A stretch of DNA of 20,013 nucleotides, taken from NCBI GenBank assembly GCA_964492825.1, contig CAZBLP010000041.1, positions 1 through 20,013 of the forward strand. The letters run 5' to 3'. The position numbers were made by a program, and so were the translations under genes. The stretch comes from CAZBLP01 sp964492825 (GTDB lineage: Bacteria > DYJV01). The first letter of the stretch is position 1, and the number at the start of each line of letters is the position of its first letter. The notes under the pieces were generated by a model. The model did no database searches and had not been told where the DNA came from. It saw only the letters and a program-made list of their open reading frames with translations. Below, piece by piece: positions 7,838 through 14,785 of the stretch.

Positions 7838-8893
7838 TTAATCTCCTAAAATAGTATCAACAATTTGATTAAAATCAGGCTCTAAAGTAACAGGTTTCTC
7901 AGAAATTTTTATTGCATTATCTGGGTCTTTTAGCCCATGTCCTGTTAATGTGCATGTAATAACATCTCCTGGTTTGAAAAAATCCTTTTTGGCTAATTTC
8001 AATAATCCTGCTATAGTTGCAGCACTTGCAGGTTCGCAGAAAACTCCTTCTTGAGATGCAATTAACTTATATGCATTTAGGATTTCTTCATCAGAGACCA
8101 TATCAATTAAGCCGCCTGACTCGTCTCTTGCTTTTTCAGCTTTTTCCCAGCTTGCAGGATTGCCTATTCTAATAGCTGTAGCAACAGTCTCAGGATTGTC
8201 TATTTTGTAGCCTCTGACAATCGGTGCAGCACCTTCTGCCTGAAAACCTATCATTTTAGGCAAGGTCTCAGATTTTCCGTTTTCATGATACTCTTTGTAT
8301 CCCATCCAGTAAGCAGTTATATTTCCAGCATTACCTACAGGAAGACAATGATAATCTGGTGCATATCCAAGTGCATCGACTATTTCAAAAGCAGCTGTTT
8401 TTTGTCCTTGCAGCCTGTATGGATTTAAAGAATTTACAAGTGTAATGGGATGTTTTTCAGAAATTTCTTTAACAAGGGTTAAAGCTACATCAAAATTACC
8501 TTTTATCTGTACAACTTTTGCACCATGCATCATAGCCTGAGAAAGTTTGCCAAGAGCTATTTTCCCTTCAGGAATTAAAACAATTGCTTTTAGACCAGCT
8601 CTTGCAGCATAAGCAGCAGCAGAAGCAGAAGTATTGCCTGTAGATGCACATATAACAGCCTTGCTATTATTTTCAACAGCGTTGGTAACAGCCATTGTCA
8701 TGCCTCTGTCTTTAAAAGAGCCGGTTGGATTTAATCCTTCATATTTGAAGTATATGGTAATGTCTTTGCCTATTAATTTATTAAGTTTTGTTGTTTTTAT
8801 TAAGGGAGTATTGCCTTCATTTAAGGTTACAATTTTTGAATCATCTTCAAAAGGTAAATATTTTTTATATTTTTTTAGTAATCCTTCCCACAT
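7838..8893 (-). CDS. thrC: Threonine synthase
   Basis: This is a 351-residue PLP enzyme converting O-phosphohomoserine to threonine, the last step of threonine synthesis. The PLP lysine is Lys61 in NPTGSFKDRG (55-64). The substrate and cofactor loops STGNTSASAAAYAA, PVGNAGNITAYW (glycine-rich, phosphate-binding) and the C-terminal LTGHGLKDP are typical of the short threonine synthases of many anaerobes and Gram-positives. The start is the ATG at 8891-8893 (MWEGLLKKY), because AAGGAG sits six bases upstream and homologues begin MWxGLI. An in-frame ATG 42 bases earlier, at 8935, has no ribosome-binding site. The next gene downstream, the ApgM-like probable homoserine kinase, follows after 2 bases. 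No leader peptide or T-box is visible upstream. Confidence 0.93.
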   Translation of the reverse strand: MWEGLLKKYKKYLPFEDDSKIVTLNEGNTPLIKTTKLNKLIGKDITIYFKYEGLNPTGSFKDRGMTMAVTNAVENNSKAVICASTGNTSASAAAYAARAGLKAIVLIPEGKIALGKLSQAMMHGAKVVQIKGNFDVALTLVKEISEKHPITLVNSLNPYRLQGQKTAAFEIVDALGYAPDYHCLPVGNAGNITAYWMGYKEYHENGKSETLPKMIGFQAEGAAPIVRGYKIDNPETVATAIRIGNPASWEKAEKARDESGGLIDMVSDEEILNAYKLIASQEGVFCEPASAATIAGLLKLAKKDFFKPGDVITCTLTGHGLKDPDNAIKISEKPVTLEPDFNQIVDTILGD

Positions 8894-8966
8894 TTTTTTC
8901 TCCTTGCAAAAATAATGGCTTTTTAAATACCACATGAGCAGATAAGTAGCAATAAATTTATTGAGG

Positions 8967-9629
8967 TTAAGTAATTGAAAAAGGGTTAATAAGAAATATA
9001 TCTTTTAGATTCTCTGTTTGTTCATTAATTATTTCAACTTTCCTACCTACTATTCGCAATTTATCCTCTAAAAGGAGTTTAATTGCATAAGGGAAAATAG
9101 TATGTTCCTGGGCAAGTATTCTCTTTTTTAGTGTTTCAACATTGTCATTTTGCAAAACAGGTACAACAGCCTGAATAATAATAGGACCTGTATCTGTACC
9201 TTCATCAACAAAATGAACAGTGCACCCTGAAAATTTAACACCATAATCAAAAGCCTGCTTCTGCCCGTCTGTACCTGGAAAACAAGGGAGTAGGGCAGGG
9301 TGTATATTTAATATTCTATTGTGGAAATAAGATATGAACTTTTTAGTTAACACTCGCATAAAGCCGGCTAAAATAACATAATCCACATTAAACTTTTCCA
9401 ATTCATCTATTATTTTTTGCTCAAAATCTTCTCTATTTTGAAAATCTTTGTGATTAATGACAATATTGGGGATATTATGTTTTTGGGCTCGTGTTAATCC
9501 ATAAGCTTCTGGATTATTGCTTATAACAATTGCAATTTCTCCGTTTTTAATGTAACCACTGTGAATATTATCTATAATTGACTGAAGATTTGTACCGCTT
9601 CCTGAAATTAATATGCCAAGTTTTTTCAT
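8967..9629 (-). CDS. purN: Phosphoribosylglycinamide formyltransferase (GART)
   Basis: This 220-residue cytosolic enzyme transfers a formyl group from 10-formyl-THF to GAR in purine synthesis. The N-terminal loop LISGSGTNLQSIID (8-20) binds the GAR phosphate. The catalytic Asn-His-Asp are Asn108 and His110 in LNIHPALLP, and Asp146 in VDEGTDTGPII, each offset by two from E. coli PurN numbering. The length is normal (E. coli has 212). I chose the ATG at 9627-9629 (MKKLGILIS) because GGAGG lies eight bases upstream. The ATG two codons earlier (9633-9635) is only two bases from that site, and the ATG at 9659 lies upstream of it. It follows purM in the same direction, separated by 117 bases of repeat-bearing DNA. 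Confidence 0.94.
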   Translation of the reverse strand: MKKLGILISGSGTNLQSIIDNIHSGYIKNGEIAIVISNNPEAYGLTRAQKHNIPNIVINHKDFQNREDFEQKIIDELEKFNVDYVILAGFMRVLTKKFISYFHNRILNIHPALLPCFPGTDGQKQAFDYGVKFSGCTVHFVDEGTDTGPIIIQAVVPVLQNDNVETLKKRILAQEHTIFPYAIKLLLEDKLRIVGRKVEIINEQTENLKDIFLINPFSIT

Positions 9630-9654
9630 TTTCATTACCTCCAAAAATTTGTGG

Positions 9655-9735
9655 TTCAATCTTCAACATTCAAAATTTCTTACTAAATCCTAATCCTTAA
9701 CTCTCAACTCCAAAATTCAAAATAATTTTCTACTT
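9655..9735. repeat. Heptamer-periodic repeat between purM and purN
   Basis: The purM-purN gap can be read as consecutive imperfect 7-mers: CTTCAAC, ATTCAAA, ATTTCTT, ACTAAAT, CCTAATC, CTTAACT, CTCAACT, CCAAAAT, TCAAAAT. It shares the exact 14-mer TTACTAAATCCTAA (9680-9693) with the repeat at the left edge (42-55). Neither arm is coding, and no terminator-like U-tract stem is evident. It resembles heptameric short tandem repeats known from some bacterial genomes. It sits inside a purine gene pair, so an effect on message processing is possible but unproven. Confidence 0.55.
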
Positions 9736-9746
9736 TTTTTATAAAA

Positions 9747-10799
9747 TTATTTAAAAGCATTTTTGAAATTTTGAAGTTCCACTTGTGGTTCTTCATCTTT
9801 TCTCTCTGTTATTTCACCTATTATATGTGCTTCCATTTTGAGATTGTTTAACATTTCAATTAGGTCATCTATATTTTCTTCAGAAGTTATAAGAATAAAA
9901 CCAATTCCATTGTTAAATGTTTTAAACATTTCAAGTTCATCAATATTGCCAGATTGTTTTGTGATTTTGAAAATAGGAGGAATTTCCCACGCAGAAACAT
10001 CAATAACAGCTTTACATCTATTAGGCAAAACTCTTGGAATGTTTTCCAAAAAGCCTCCACCTGTAATATGAACCATGCCTGTTATATGAAAAAGTTTAGT
10101 TATTTTTAAAATAGCATTAACATAAATTTTGGTAGGTGCCAGCAATTCTTCTATTAATGTTTTGCCAATTTCGTCAATCTTTTCATTTAAATCAAATTTT
10201 TCTGATTCAATAAAAATTTTTCTTAATAAAGAATAGCCATTGCTGTGTGCTCCTGATGATTTAAGACCGATAATTTTATTTTTAAATGCTATGGAGGAGC
10301 CATCTATTATATTGTCTTTATCAACAATACCTACACCAAATGCAGCTAAATCATATTCATTGTTGCTATAGAATCCGGGCATCTCAGCAGTTTCGCCACC
10401 AATAAGAGAACATTGTGCATCTTTGCATCCTTGAATAATTCCGCTTAATACATCTTCTGTGATATTTTCATCCAATTTACCAGTTGCAAAATAATCAAGA
10501 AGAAAAAGAGGTTTCGCTCCTGTGACTATTATATCATTAACAACCATTGCTACCAGGTCTATGCCTATAGTGGAATGAATACCGCTAATAAATGCCAATT
10601 TAAGCTTTGTGCCAACCCCGTCAACAGAACTAACCAGAACAGGATTTTTGAAGCCGTCATTTGAAAGATCAAAAAAACCTGAAAAACCGCCAATATCAGA
10701 TAAAACTTCTGGGGTAAAAGTGCATTTAATTTTATCTTTCAATTTTTTTATAATATTATCAGCTTTTTCAATATCAACACCTGCTGTTTTATAATCCAA
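9747..10799 (-). CDS. purM: Phosphoribosylformylglycinamidine cyclo-ligase (AIR synthetase)
   Basis: This 350-residue enzyme closes the imidazole ring, converting FGAM and ATP to AIR in purine synthesis. Family signatures: DIGGFSGFFDL from residue 35, the ATP/substrate motif SVDGVGTKLK with DGVGTK at 60-65, GGETAEMPGFY at 134-144, GLKSSGAHSNGYSLLR, and the C-terminal GMVHITGGGFLENIPRVLP. The length matches the family (about 345). The start is TTG (10797-10799), preceded six bases upstream by a perfect AGGAGG that overlaps the stop codon of the DUF190 gene, so translation of the two genes is probably coupled. PurN, the formyltransferase two steps earlier in the pathway, follows downstream; the other pur genes are not in the window. 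Confidence 0.95.
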   Translation of the reverse strand: MDYKTAGVDIEKADNIIKKLKDKIKCTFTPEVLSDIGGFSGFFDLSNDGFKNPVLVSSVDGVGTKLKLAFISGIHSTIGIDLVAMVVNDIIVTGAKPLFLLDYFATGKLDENITEDVLSGIIQGCKDAQCSLIGGETAEMPGFYSNNEYDLAAFGVGIVDKDNIIDGSSIAFKNKIIGLKSSGAHSNGYSLLRKIFIESEKFDLNEKIDEIGKTLIEELLAPTKIYVNAILKITKLFHITGMVHITGGGFLENIPRVLPNRCKAVIDVSAWEIPPIFKITKQSGNIDELEMFKTFNNGIGFILITSEENIDDLIEMLNNLKMEAHIIGEITERKDEEPQVELQNFKNAFK

Positions 10800-10809
10800 C
10801 TTAATCCTC

Positions 10810-11151
10810 CTAAAAATATTTTATAATTTCTGCTAATTCCAATGTAATAATACCATGGGTATCTTTTATCATGGTTTCAATATCAGGTAAAATTTTTTCT
10901 ATGTTTTCCATTGTATCTATTATTTCAATAATTATGGGTAAATCTTGTGAAAGAGCTAAAGTCCTACTTGAATGTATAGTGGAGCTGGCACCATATCCAT
11001 AAATTCCCCTAATAACTGTGGCTCCGGCAATACCGTTCTCCTTGCAGTAATTAACAATAACTTTAAAAAGAGGTTTACCATTGTAAGTATCATCTTCACC
11101 AATAAAAATTCTCATTAATTTCTGTTTACCAATAAGTCTGCCAGGTGTCAT
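10810..11151 (-). CDS. DUF190 (UPF0166) protein, PII-like fold
   Basis: This is a 113-residue cytosolic protein of the DUF190 family (PF02641), structurally related to the PII/GlnB-like ferredoxin-fold trimers. Typical segments are LMRIFIGEDDTYNGKPLFKV, then GIAGATVIRGIYGYGASSTIHSS, and the hydrophobic LPIIIEIIDTMENI. Its biochemical role is not established. DUF190 genes are frequently beside crcB fluoride-channel genes, as here, so a role in fluoride response or channel regulation is a reasonable inference. The start is ATG 11149-11151 (MTPGRLIG), because AAGGAG lies five bases upstream and the gap to the crcB stop is 1 base. A longer reading from 11178 would overlap crcB by 26 bases and has no such site. 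PurM follows after 10 bases. Confidence 0.85.
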   Translation of the reverse strand: MTPGRLIGKQKLMRIFIGEDDTYNGKPLFKVIVNYCKENGIAGATVIRGIYGYGASSTIHSSRTLALSQDLPIIIEIIDTMENIEKILPDIETMIKDTHGIITLELAEIIKYF

Positions 11152-11152
11152 A

Positions 11153-11524
11153 TTAACTCCTTGCCAAATATATTCCAAAATATGCTGCTAAAAGACTGAA
11201 AAAAAGATTGGCAAAAATGTTTATAAGTGCAAAAATATAAGCATTATCTTCAAATAACATCAATGTTTCCACGCTAAAAGTAGAAAAAGTTGTAAAAGCT
11301 CCTAAAAAGCCAACAGAAAATGCAAATCTTAAATAATCGGGCAAAAAGATTCTTTCAATAGTAACAGTATGAAAAAAACCTAATAAAAAAGAACCGACAA
11401 TATTAACTAAAAATGTACCAAAAGGTATATTGTTGCCAAGTAAAAGCATTGAAATTTTAGCTACAATATATCTTAAAATAGCTCCTAAAAATCCACCAAT
11501 TCCAATAAAAAATATTTTTGTCAT
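11153..11524 (-). CDS. crcB: Fluoride channel CrcB/Fluc
   Basis: This 123-residue membrane protein with four transmembrane helices should assemble as a dual-topology dimer exporting fluoride. Conserved elements: GGFLGAILRY (10-19) in helix 1, FGTFLVNIVGSFLLGF (35-50) with the pore Asn, and GFLGAFTTFSTFSVE with the central Na+-site/Phe-box region TTFSTFS. The start ATG abuts the stop codon of the upstream amidohydrolase gene (0 bases), with no clear Shine-Dalgarno site, so it is probably translated by coupling. A DUF190 gene follows after 1 base. No crcB-motif fluoride riboswitch is recognisable upstream of the operon or in this gap, so fluoride control, if any, is by another route. Confidence 0.93.
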   Translation of the reverse strand: MTKIFFIGIGGFLGAILRYIVAKISMLLLGNNIPFGTFLVNIVGSFLLGFFHTVTIERIFLPDYLRFAFSVGFLGAFTTFSTFSVETLMLFEDNAYIFALINIFANLFFSLLAAYFGIYLARS

Positions 11525-12298
11525 TTATATTGTTTTTATCTGGATGTCTTTTTTTGCATTAAATAAGATTTTTGCTTTATTTATTTCATCTGTGTCAATT
11601 TTGCAAGTATAAATTTTCTCATTATTATCTAATTCAACTAAAATTTTTCCATTAGGGGCGACAATCATAGAATTACCGCCAAATTCAATATCCAATGATG
11701 AACCTATACGATTGCAAGAAACAATAAACACTTGATTCTCAATGGCTCTTGCTATATTTAATACACGCCAATGCTCTATCCTGCTTTGAGGCCATTGGGC
11801 TGAGATAAATATTATTTCTGCACCGTTAAGCATTAATGTCCTGAAAAGCTCCGGGAATCTTAGGTCATAGCATAGTGTTATACCAGCAATAAAGGATGGT
11901 TTAATAATACAGATATCCTCTCCTTTTGTAAAAAAAATATCCTCTTCCAAAGGTTTAAAAAGGTGAATTTTATTATAAAAAGCTTTAATTTTACCTGATG
12001 AATTAATAAATAAACTTCTATTATAAAGATTATTCTTGTCAATCCAAGGGACAGAACCTATTATATTTATTTTTTTTTCTTTTGCTGTTTCTAATAATTT
12101 GTAAATATTATCCATTGTATATTTTGCACAGAAATTAATATTTGAATATGAATAACCTGATGACCAGAGTTCAGGAAGGAGAACAAAATGTAAGTCCTTT
12201 TCAGGCAGTTTATACAGGTAAGCTAAAATATTTTCAAAATTCTTTTCAGGATTACCAGCTATTATATTAATTTGAAAAAGAGAAATGTTGACTTTCAT
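11525..12298 (-). CDS. Carbon-nitrogen hydrolase (nitrilase superfamily), omega-amidase-like
   Basis: This is a 257-residue cytosolic amidohydrolase of the nitrilase superfamily. The catalytic Glu-Lys-Cys triad is visible as Glu43 in LLPELWSSGYS, Lys110 in FYNKIHLF, and the nucleophile Cys143 in ITLCYDLRFPELFR. SAQWPQSRIEHWRVLNIARAIENQ is the usual helix after the nucleophile. The length fits the small Nit2/omega-amidase/YafV-like branch, which hydrolyses 2-oxoglutaramate or related amides, but the substrate cannot be read from sequence. It is the first gene of the minus-strand run, 46 bases from a divergent epimerase gene. Its start has no strong ribosome-binding site. The link with the fluoride channel that follows it is probably only positional. 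Confidence 0.85.
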   Translation of the reverse strand: MKVNISLFQINIIAGNPEKNFENILAYLYKLPEKDLHFVLLPELWSSGYSYSNINFCAKYTMDNIYKLLETAKEKKINIIGSVPWIDKNNLYNRSLFINSSGKIKAFYNKIHLFKPLEEDIFFTKGEDICIIKPSFIAGITLCYDLRFPELFRTLMLNGAEIIFISAQWPQSRIEHWRVLNIARAIENQVFIVSCNRIGSSLDIEFGGNSMIVAPNGKILVELDNNEKIYTCKIDTDEINKAKILFNAKKDIQIKTI

Positions 12299-12316
12299 TT
12301 AAAGTTTTAGTAACAT
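12288..12316 (+). promoter_or_regulatory. Candidate sigma-70 promoter for the epimerase gene
   Basis: TTGACT (12288-12293, 5/6 to the -35 consensus) and TAACAT (12311-12316, 4/6 to the -10) are separated by exactly 17 bases. They point to a start near 12323 and a leader of about 22 bases carrying AAAGGA before the ATG at 12345. The -35 lies within the first codons of the divergent amidohydrolase gene, since the intergenic gap is only 46 bases. Base composition makes chance matches possible. Confidence 0.42.
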
Positions 12317-12344
12317 AAATTGAAGAATATTTAAAGGATTTTTT

Positions 12345-13358
12345 ATGAAGATACTAATTACAGGCGTTGCTGGTTTTATTGGCTTTCATTTAGCCAATAA
12401 ACTTTTAAATGAGAAAAAAGGGTATTTTATAGCAGGAATTGATAATATTAACGATTACTATGATGTAAATTTGAAAAAAGACAGATTAAAAATTCTACAT
12501 AATTTTGACAATTTCAAATTTTATCAAGTTAATTTGGAGAATAGAGAGAAAATAGATGATATATTTAAGAAAAATTCTTTTGACATAGTTGTAAACCTTG
12601 CTGCACAGGCAGGAGTTAGATATTCATTAGTCAACCCTTATTCTTACATTAACAGCAATATATACGGCTTTTTAAATATTTTAGAAGGTTGCAGGCATAC
12701 AAAAGTTAAGCATTTGGTATATGCATCTTCAAGCTCAGTTTATGGTGCTAACACAAAAATGCCATTTTCTGTCCATCATAATGTTGATCATCCTGTTTCA
12801 CTGTATGCAGCTACCAAAAAATCAAATGAGTTAATGGCGCATACCTATTCTCATCTTTATAAGATTCCTACAACAGGTTTAAGATTTTTCACAGTATATG
12901 GGCCATGGGGTAGGCCAGACATGGCTTTATTTAAATTTACAAAAAATATTTTTTTTGAAAAACCAATAGAAGTCTATAATTACGGAGAAATGCAGAGAGA
13001 TTTTACATATATTGATGATATTATTGAAGGTGTATATAGGACAATGGATAATATACCAGAAGGCAGTAAATCTTGGGATAGTGACAATCCTGATCCTTCT
13101 TTTAGTTATGCTCCGTATAGATTGTACAACATTGGCAATAATAACCCGGTAAATTTAATGAAATTCATTTCTATTATTGAAGAAAATATTGGGAAAAAAG
13201 CAATAATAGAGTTTAAAGAGTTACAAAAAGGTGATGTTGTAAAGACTTATGCCGATGTTGACGATTTAATAGAAGATGTTGGGTTTAAGCCATCAACCCC
13301 ATTAGAGGTTGGTATTAAAAATTTTATCGATTGGTACAAAAAGTATTACAAAATATAA
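12345..13358 (+). CDS. UDP-glucuronate 4-epimerase-like NAD-dependent sugar epimerase
   Basis: This is a 337-residue short-chain dehydrogenase/reductase of the extended NAD-dependent epimerase class. The Rossmann loop is TGVAGFIG (6-13), the catalytic Ser lies in YASSSSVYG (126-134), and the YxxxK pair is Tyr154/Lys158. The strings GIDNINDYYDVNLKK, AAQAGVRYSLVNPYSYI and GLRFFTVYGPWGRPDMALF are hallmarks of the UDP-glucuronate 4-epimerase branch (GlcA to GalA) rather than GalE. The length is typical. It is preceded by AAAGGA and a candidate promoter, and followed 20 bases on by a kinase-like gene. The product UDP-GalA would be a precursor for surface or protein glycans, consistent with the glycan operon that converges on it. 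Assignment to the family is strong; substrate by resemblance only. Confidence 0.88.
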   Translation: MKILITGVAGFIGFHLANKLLNEKKGYFIAGIDNINDYYDVNLKKDRLKILHNFDNFKFYQVNLENREKIDDIFKKNSFDIVVNLAAQAGVRYSLVNPYSYINSNIYGFLNILEGCRHTKVKHLVYASSSSVYGANTKMPFSVHHNVDHPVSLYAATKKSNELMAHTYSHLYKIPTTGLRFFTVYGPWGRPDMALFKFTKNIFFEKPIEVYNYGEMQRDFTYIDDIIEGVYRTMDNIPEGSKSWDSDNPDPSFSYAPYRLYNIGNNNPVNLMKFISIIEENIGKKAIIEFKELQKGDVVKTYADVDDLIEDVGFKPSTPLEVGIKNFIDWYKKYYKI

Positions 13359-13378
13359 ATAAATTTAAGGAGGAATGT

Positions 13379-14077
13379 ATGGCAATTATAACAATTAATG
13401 CGGAAGTAGGAACAAAAGGAATTATCATTGCCCAAAAGGTAGCAGAGAAGTTAGGATACCTATATTTTGACCATATTATTGCTGAAGAGATTTCTGAATT
13501 ATTGAAAATAAATAAAATAGATGTTAAGTCTTTTGAAGAAGAAAAACATGAGAATATAGTTGCTACTATTTCCAAATATTTTTCATTGGATATTTTTTCA
13601 AGTAAAAATAAAATTTCAGAAGCAGATAGAGAACAGAAGCTATATTCAAGAAAAATAAGAGACAGTTATAAGCACCTTTTGCCATATAGAATGGATAGTA
13701 AAGGCTGGATAGATGCTGAATTATATAAAAAAATGTTATACAGAGTCATAACTGCTCTTGCTAAAACAGGAAATTGTATTATAGTGGGAAGAGGTGGAAA
13801 TATAATTTTAAAAGATGAACCTAAATCACTACATTTAAGATTTGTTGCCGGTAAAAATTTCAGGGAAAAAACCTTGATTGAAGTAAAAGGTGTACCAAAA
13901 AGCGAAGCAAAATCTTTAATGGATAAAATAGATAAGAAATCTATAACTTACAATAAATACTATTTTGATTTTGATGTTAATGACCCACATCAATATTCAA
14001 TTGTCTTAAATGTTGAGTATTTAGGAGAAAATAATGTTATCTCAACAATAATAAATACAGTTAAATTAATAAACTGA
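13379..14077 (+). CDS. Cytidylate kinase-like family protein
   Basis: This is a 232-residue protein resembling the Cytidylate_kin2 (PF13189) family. It begins with a beta-strand and a P-loop-like segment, TINAEVGTKGIIIAQKVAEKLGYLYFD. In family members the loop usually reads like LGSGGxxIA, here VGTKGIIIA, so nucleotide binding may be altered. A second family motif, IIVGRGGNIIL (GRGGN at 137-141), followed by LHLRFVAGKNFREKTL, is well preserved and corresponds to the lid/base-binding half. Real substrates of this family are unknown; the name comes from similarity to Cmk. The start is ATG 13379-13381, because AAGGAGG (13367-13373) lies five bases upstream; an in-frame GTG at 13331 overlaps the epimerase gene and has no such site. 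Probably an operon with the epimerase, ending at the inverted repeat that follows. Confidence 0.75.
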   Translation: MAIITINAEVGTKGIIIAQKVAEKLGYLYFDHIIAEEISELLKINKIDVKSFEEEKHENIVATISKYFSLDIFSSKNKISEADREQKLYSRKIRDSYKHLLPYRMDSKGWIDAELYKKMLYRVITALAKTGNCIIVGRGGNIILKDEPKSLHLRFVAGKNFREKTLIEVKGVPKSEAKSLMDKIDKKSITYNKYYFDFDVNDPHQYSIVLNVEYLGENNVISTIINTVKLIN

Positions 14078-14107
14078 TGGTTTTTAATATCCCAACAATT
14101 TTTTAAA

Positions 14108-14139
14108 CCAAGTACTAAATTTTTAAATTTAGTACTTGG
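14108..14139. terminator. Perfect inverted repeat between convergent genes, possible bidirectional terminator
   Basis: CCAAGTACTAAATTT (14108-14122) is followed by two T and its exact complement AAATTTAGTACTTGG (14125-14139). The stem is 15 bp with at most a 2-4 base loop. It lies between the stops of the converging kinase-like gene (14077) and pglD-like gene (14165), where a shared terminator is expected. There is no long U-tract on either side (3' side AAATGG; on the other strand TTTAAAAAATTG), so intrinsic termination would be atypical; it may instead protect 3' ends. Confidence 0.5.
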
Positions 14140-14164
14140 AAATGGCTTATGAGCATGAAATTTT

Positions 14165-14785
14165 TTACTGATTCCTTCTGACAATTTTGCCAGGATTACC
14201 AAGTACTACTACGTTGTCTGGAATATTGTCCACAACAACAGTTCCTGCTCCAACTATTACATTTTTTCCAATTTTTATATTTTGCTTTACAAATGTTCCT
14301 ATGCCAATGTGTGTGTATTCTCCGATTTCTACTCCTCCAGCAAGTGCTGAATTTGGGGAGATATGAACAAAATCATCTATAAAACAGTCATGCTCAATTA
14401 TTGCTCCCGTATTAATTATACAACCTTTTCCTATTTTGGCGGAATTATTTATTACAGAATTAGGGAAAATTACAGTTCCTTCATTAATAAAAACATAATC
14501 AGAAATTACAACACTGGGATCAATTAAGGAGGGCATATCTAAGCATTTGTTTTTTAATTTGTTATAAATTTTACATCTGTTTTTATTATCACCTATACCG
14601 AGTGCAATTTGGAATGATTTTTTGTATAATTTTTCCAAAGGTAGAACAGGCAGATTTAAAAGTTCTCTTTTATTTTTATCATCATCAATAAAACCTTTTA
14701 TATTATAACCTAACCTTGAAGCCACATCGTAAACAACTCTTCCGTGGCCACTTGCACCATAAATATAAAGTTCAGTTTTCCCCAT
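14165..14785 (-). CDS. pglD: PglD/NeuD-like sugar O- or N-acetyltransferase
   Basis: This is a 206-residue left-handed beta-helix acetyltransferase of the PglD/NeuD family. The N-terminal Rossmann-like domain (about 1-85) begins LYIYGASGHGRVVYDVA, which binds the UDP-sugar in PglD. The C-terminal hexapeptide-repeat domain (about 90-206) contains GAIIEHDCFIDDFVHISP, with His132 matching the catalytic His of PglD (His125 in C. jejuni), and ends LGNPGKIVRR. PglD acetylates the 4-amino group in UDP-bacillosamine synthesis; relatives act on sialic-acid precursors. The start is ATG 14783-14785, with GGAGA lying inside the end of the sugar-transferase gene, which it overlaps by 14 bases. It is the last gene of the pgl-like operon. 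PglE and PglF, which would make its amino-sugar substrate, are not in the window. Confidence 0.85.
   Translation of the reverse strand: MGKTELYIYGASGHGRVVYDVASRLGYNIKGFIDDDKNKRELLNLPVLPLEKLYKKSFQIALGIGDNKNRCKIYNKLKNKCLDMPSLIDPSVVISDYVFINEGTVIFPNSVINNSAKIGKGCIINTGAIIEHDCFIDDFVHISPNSALAGGVEIGEYTHIGIGTFVKQNIKIGKNVIVGAGTVVVDNIPDNVVVLGNPGKIVRRNQ

Noticed and set aside
8894..8935. Longer threonine synthase starting at 8935
   Set aside because: There is no Shine-Dalgarno site at that ATG, while the ATG at 8893 has AAGGAG at ideal spacing and matches the family's usual MW-start.
12299..12344. Possible fluoride riboswitch ahead of the amidohydrolase-crcB operon
   Set aside because: The gap is only 46 bases and very AT-rich, and shows none of the conserved GC stems or pseudoknot sequences of the crcB motif.
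12345..13358. Reading the epimerase as Gne/GalE, completing the Campylobacter pgl set
   Set aside because: Its signature strings (DYYDVNLKK, AAQAGVRYSL, GPWGRPDMA) belong to the UDP-glucuronate 4-epimerase branch, and it is transcribed convergently from the pgl-like operon.
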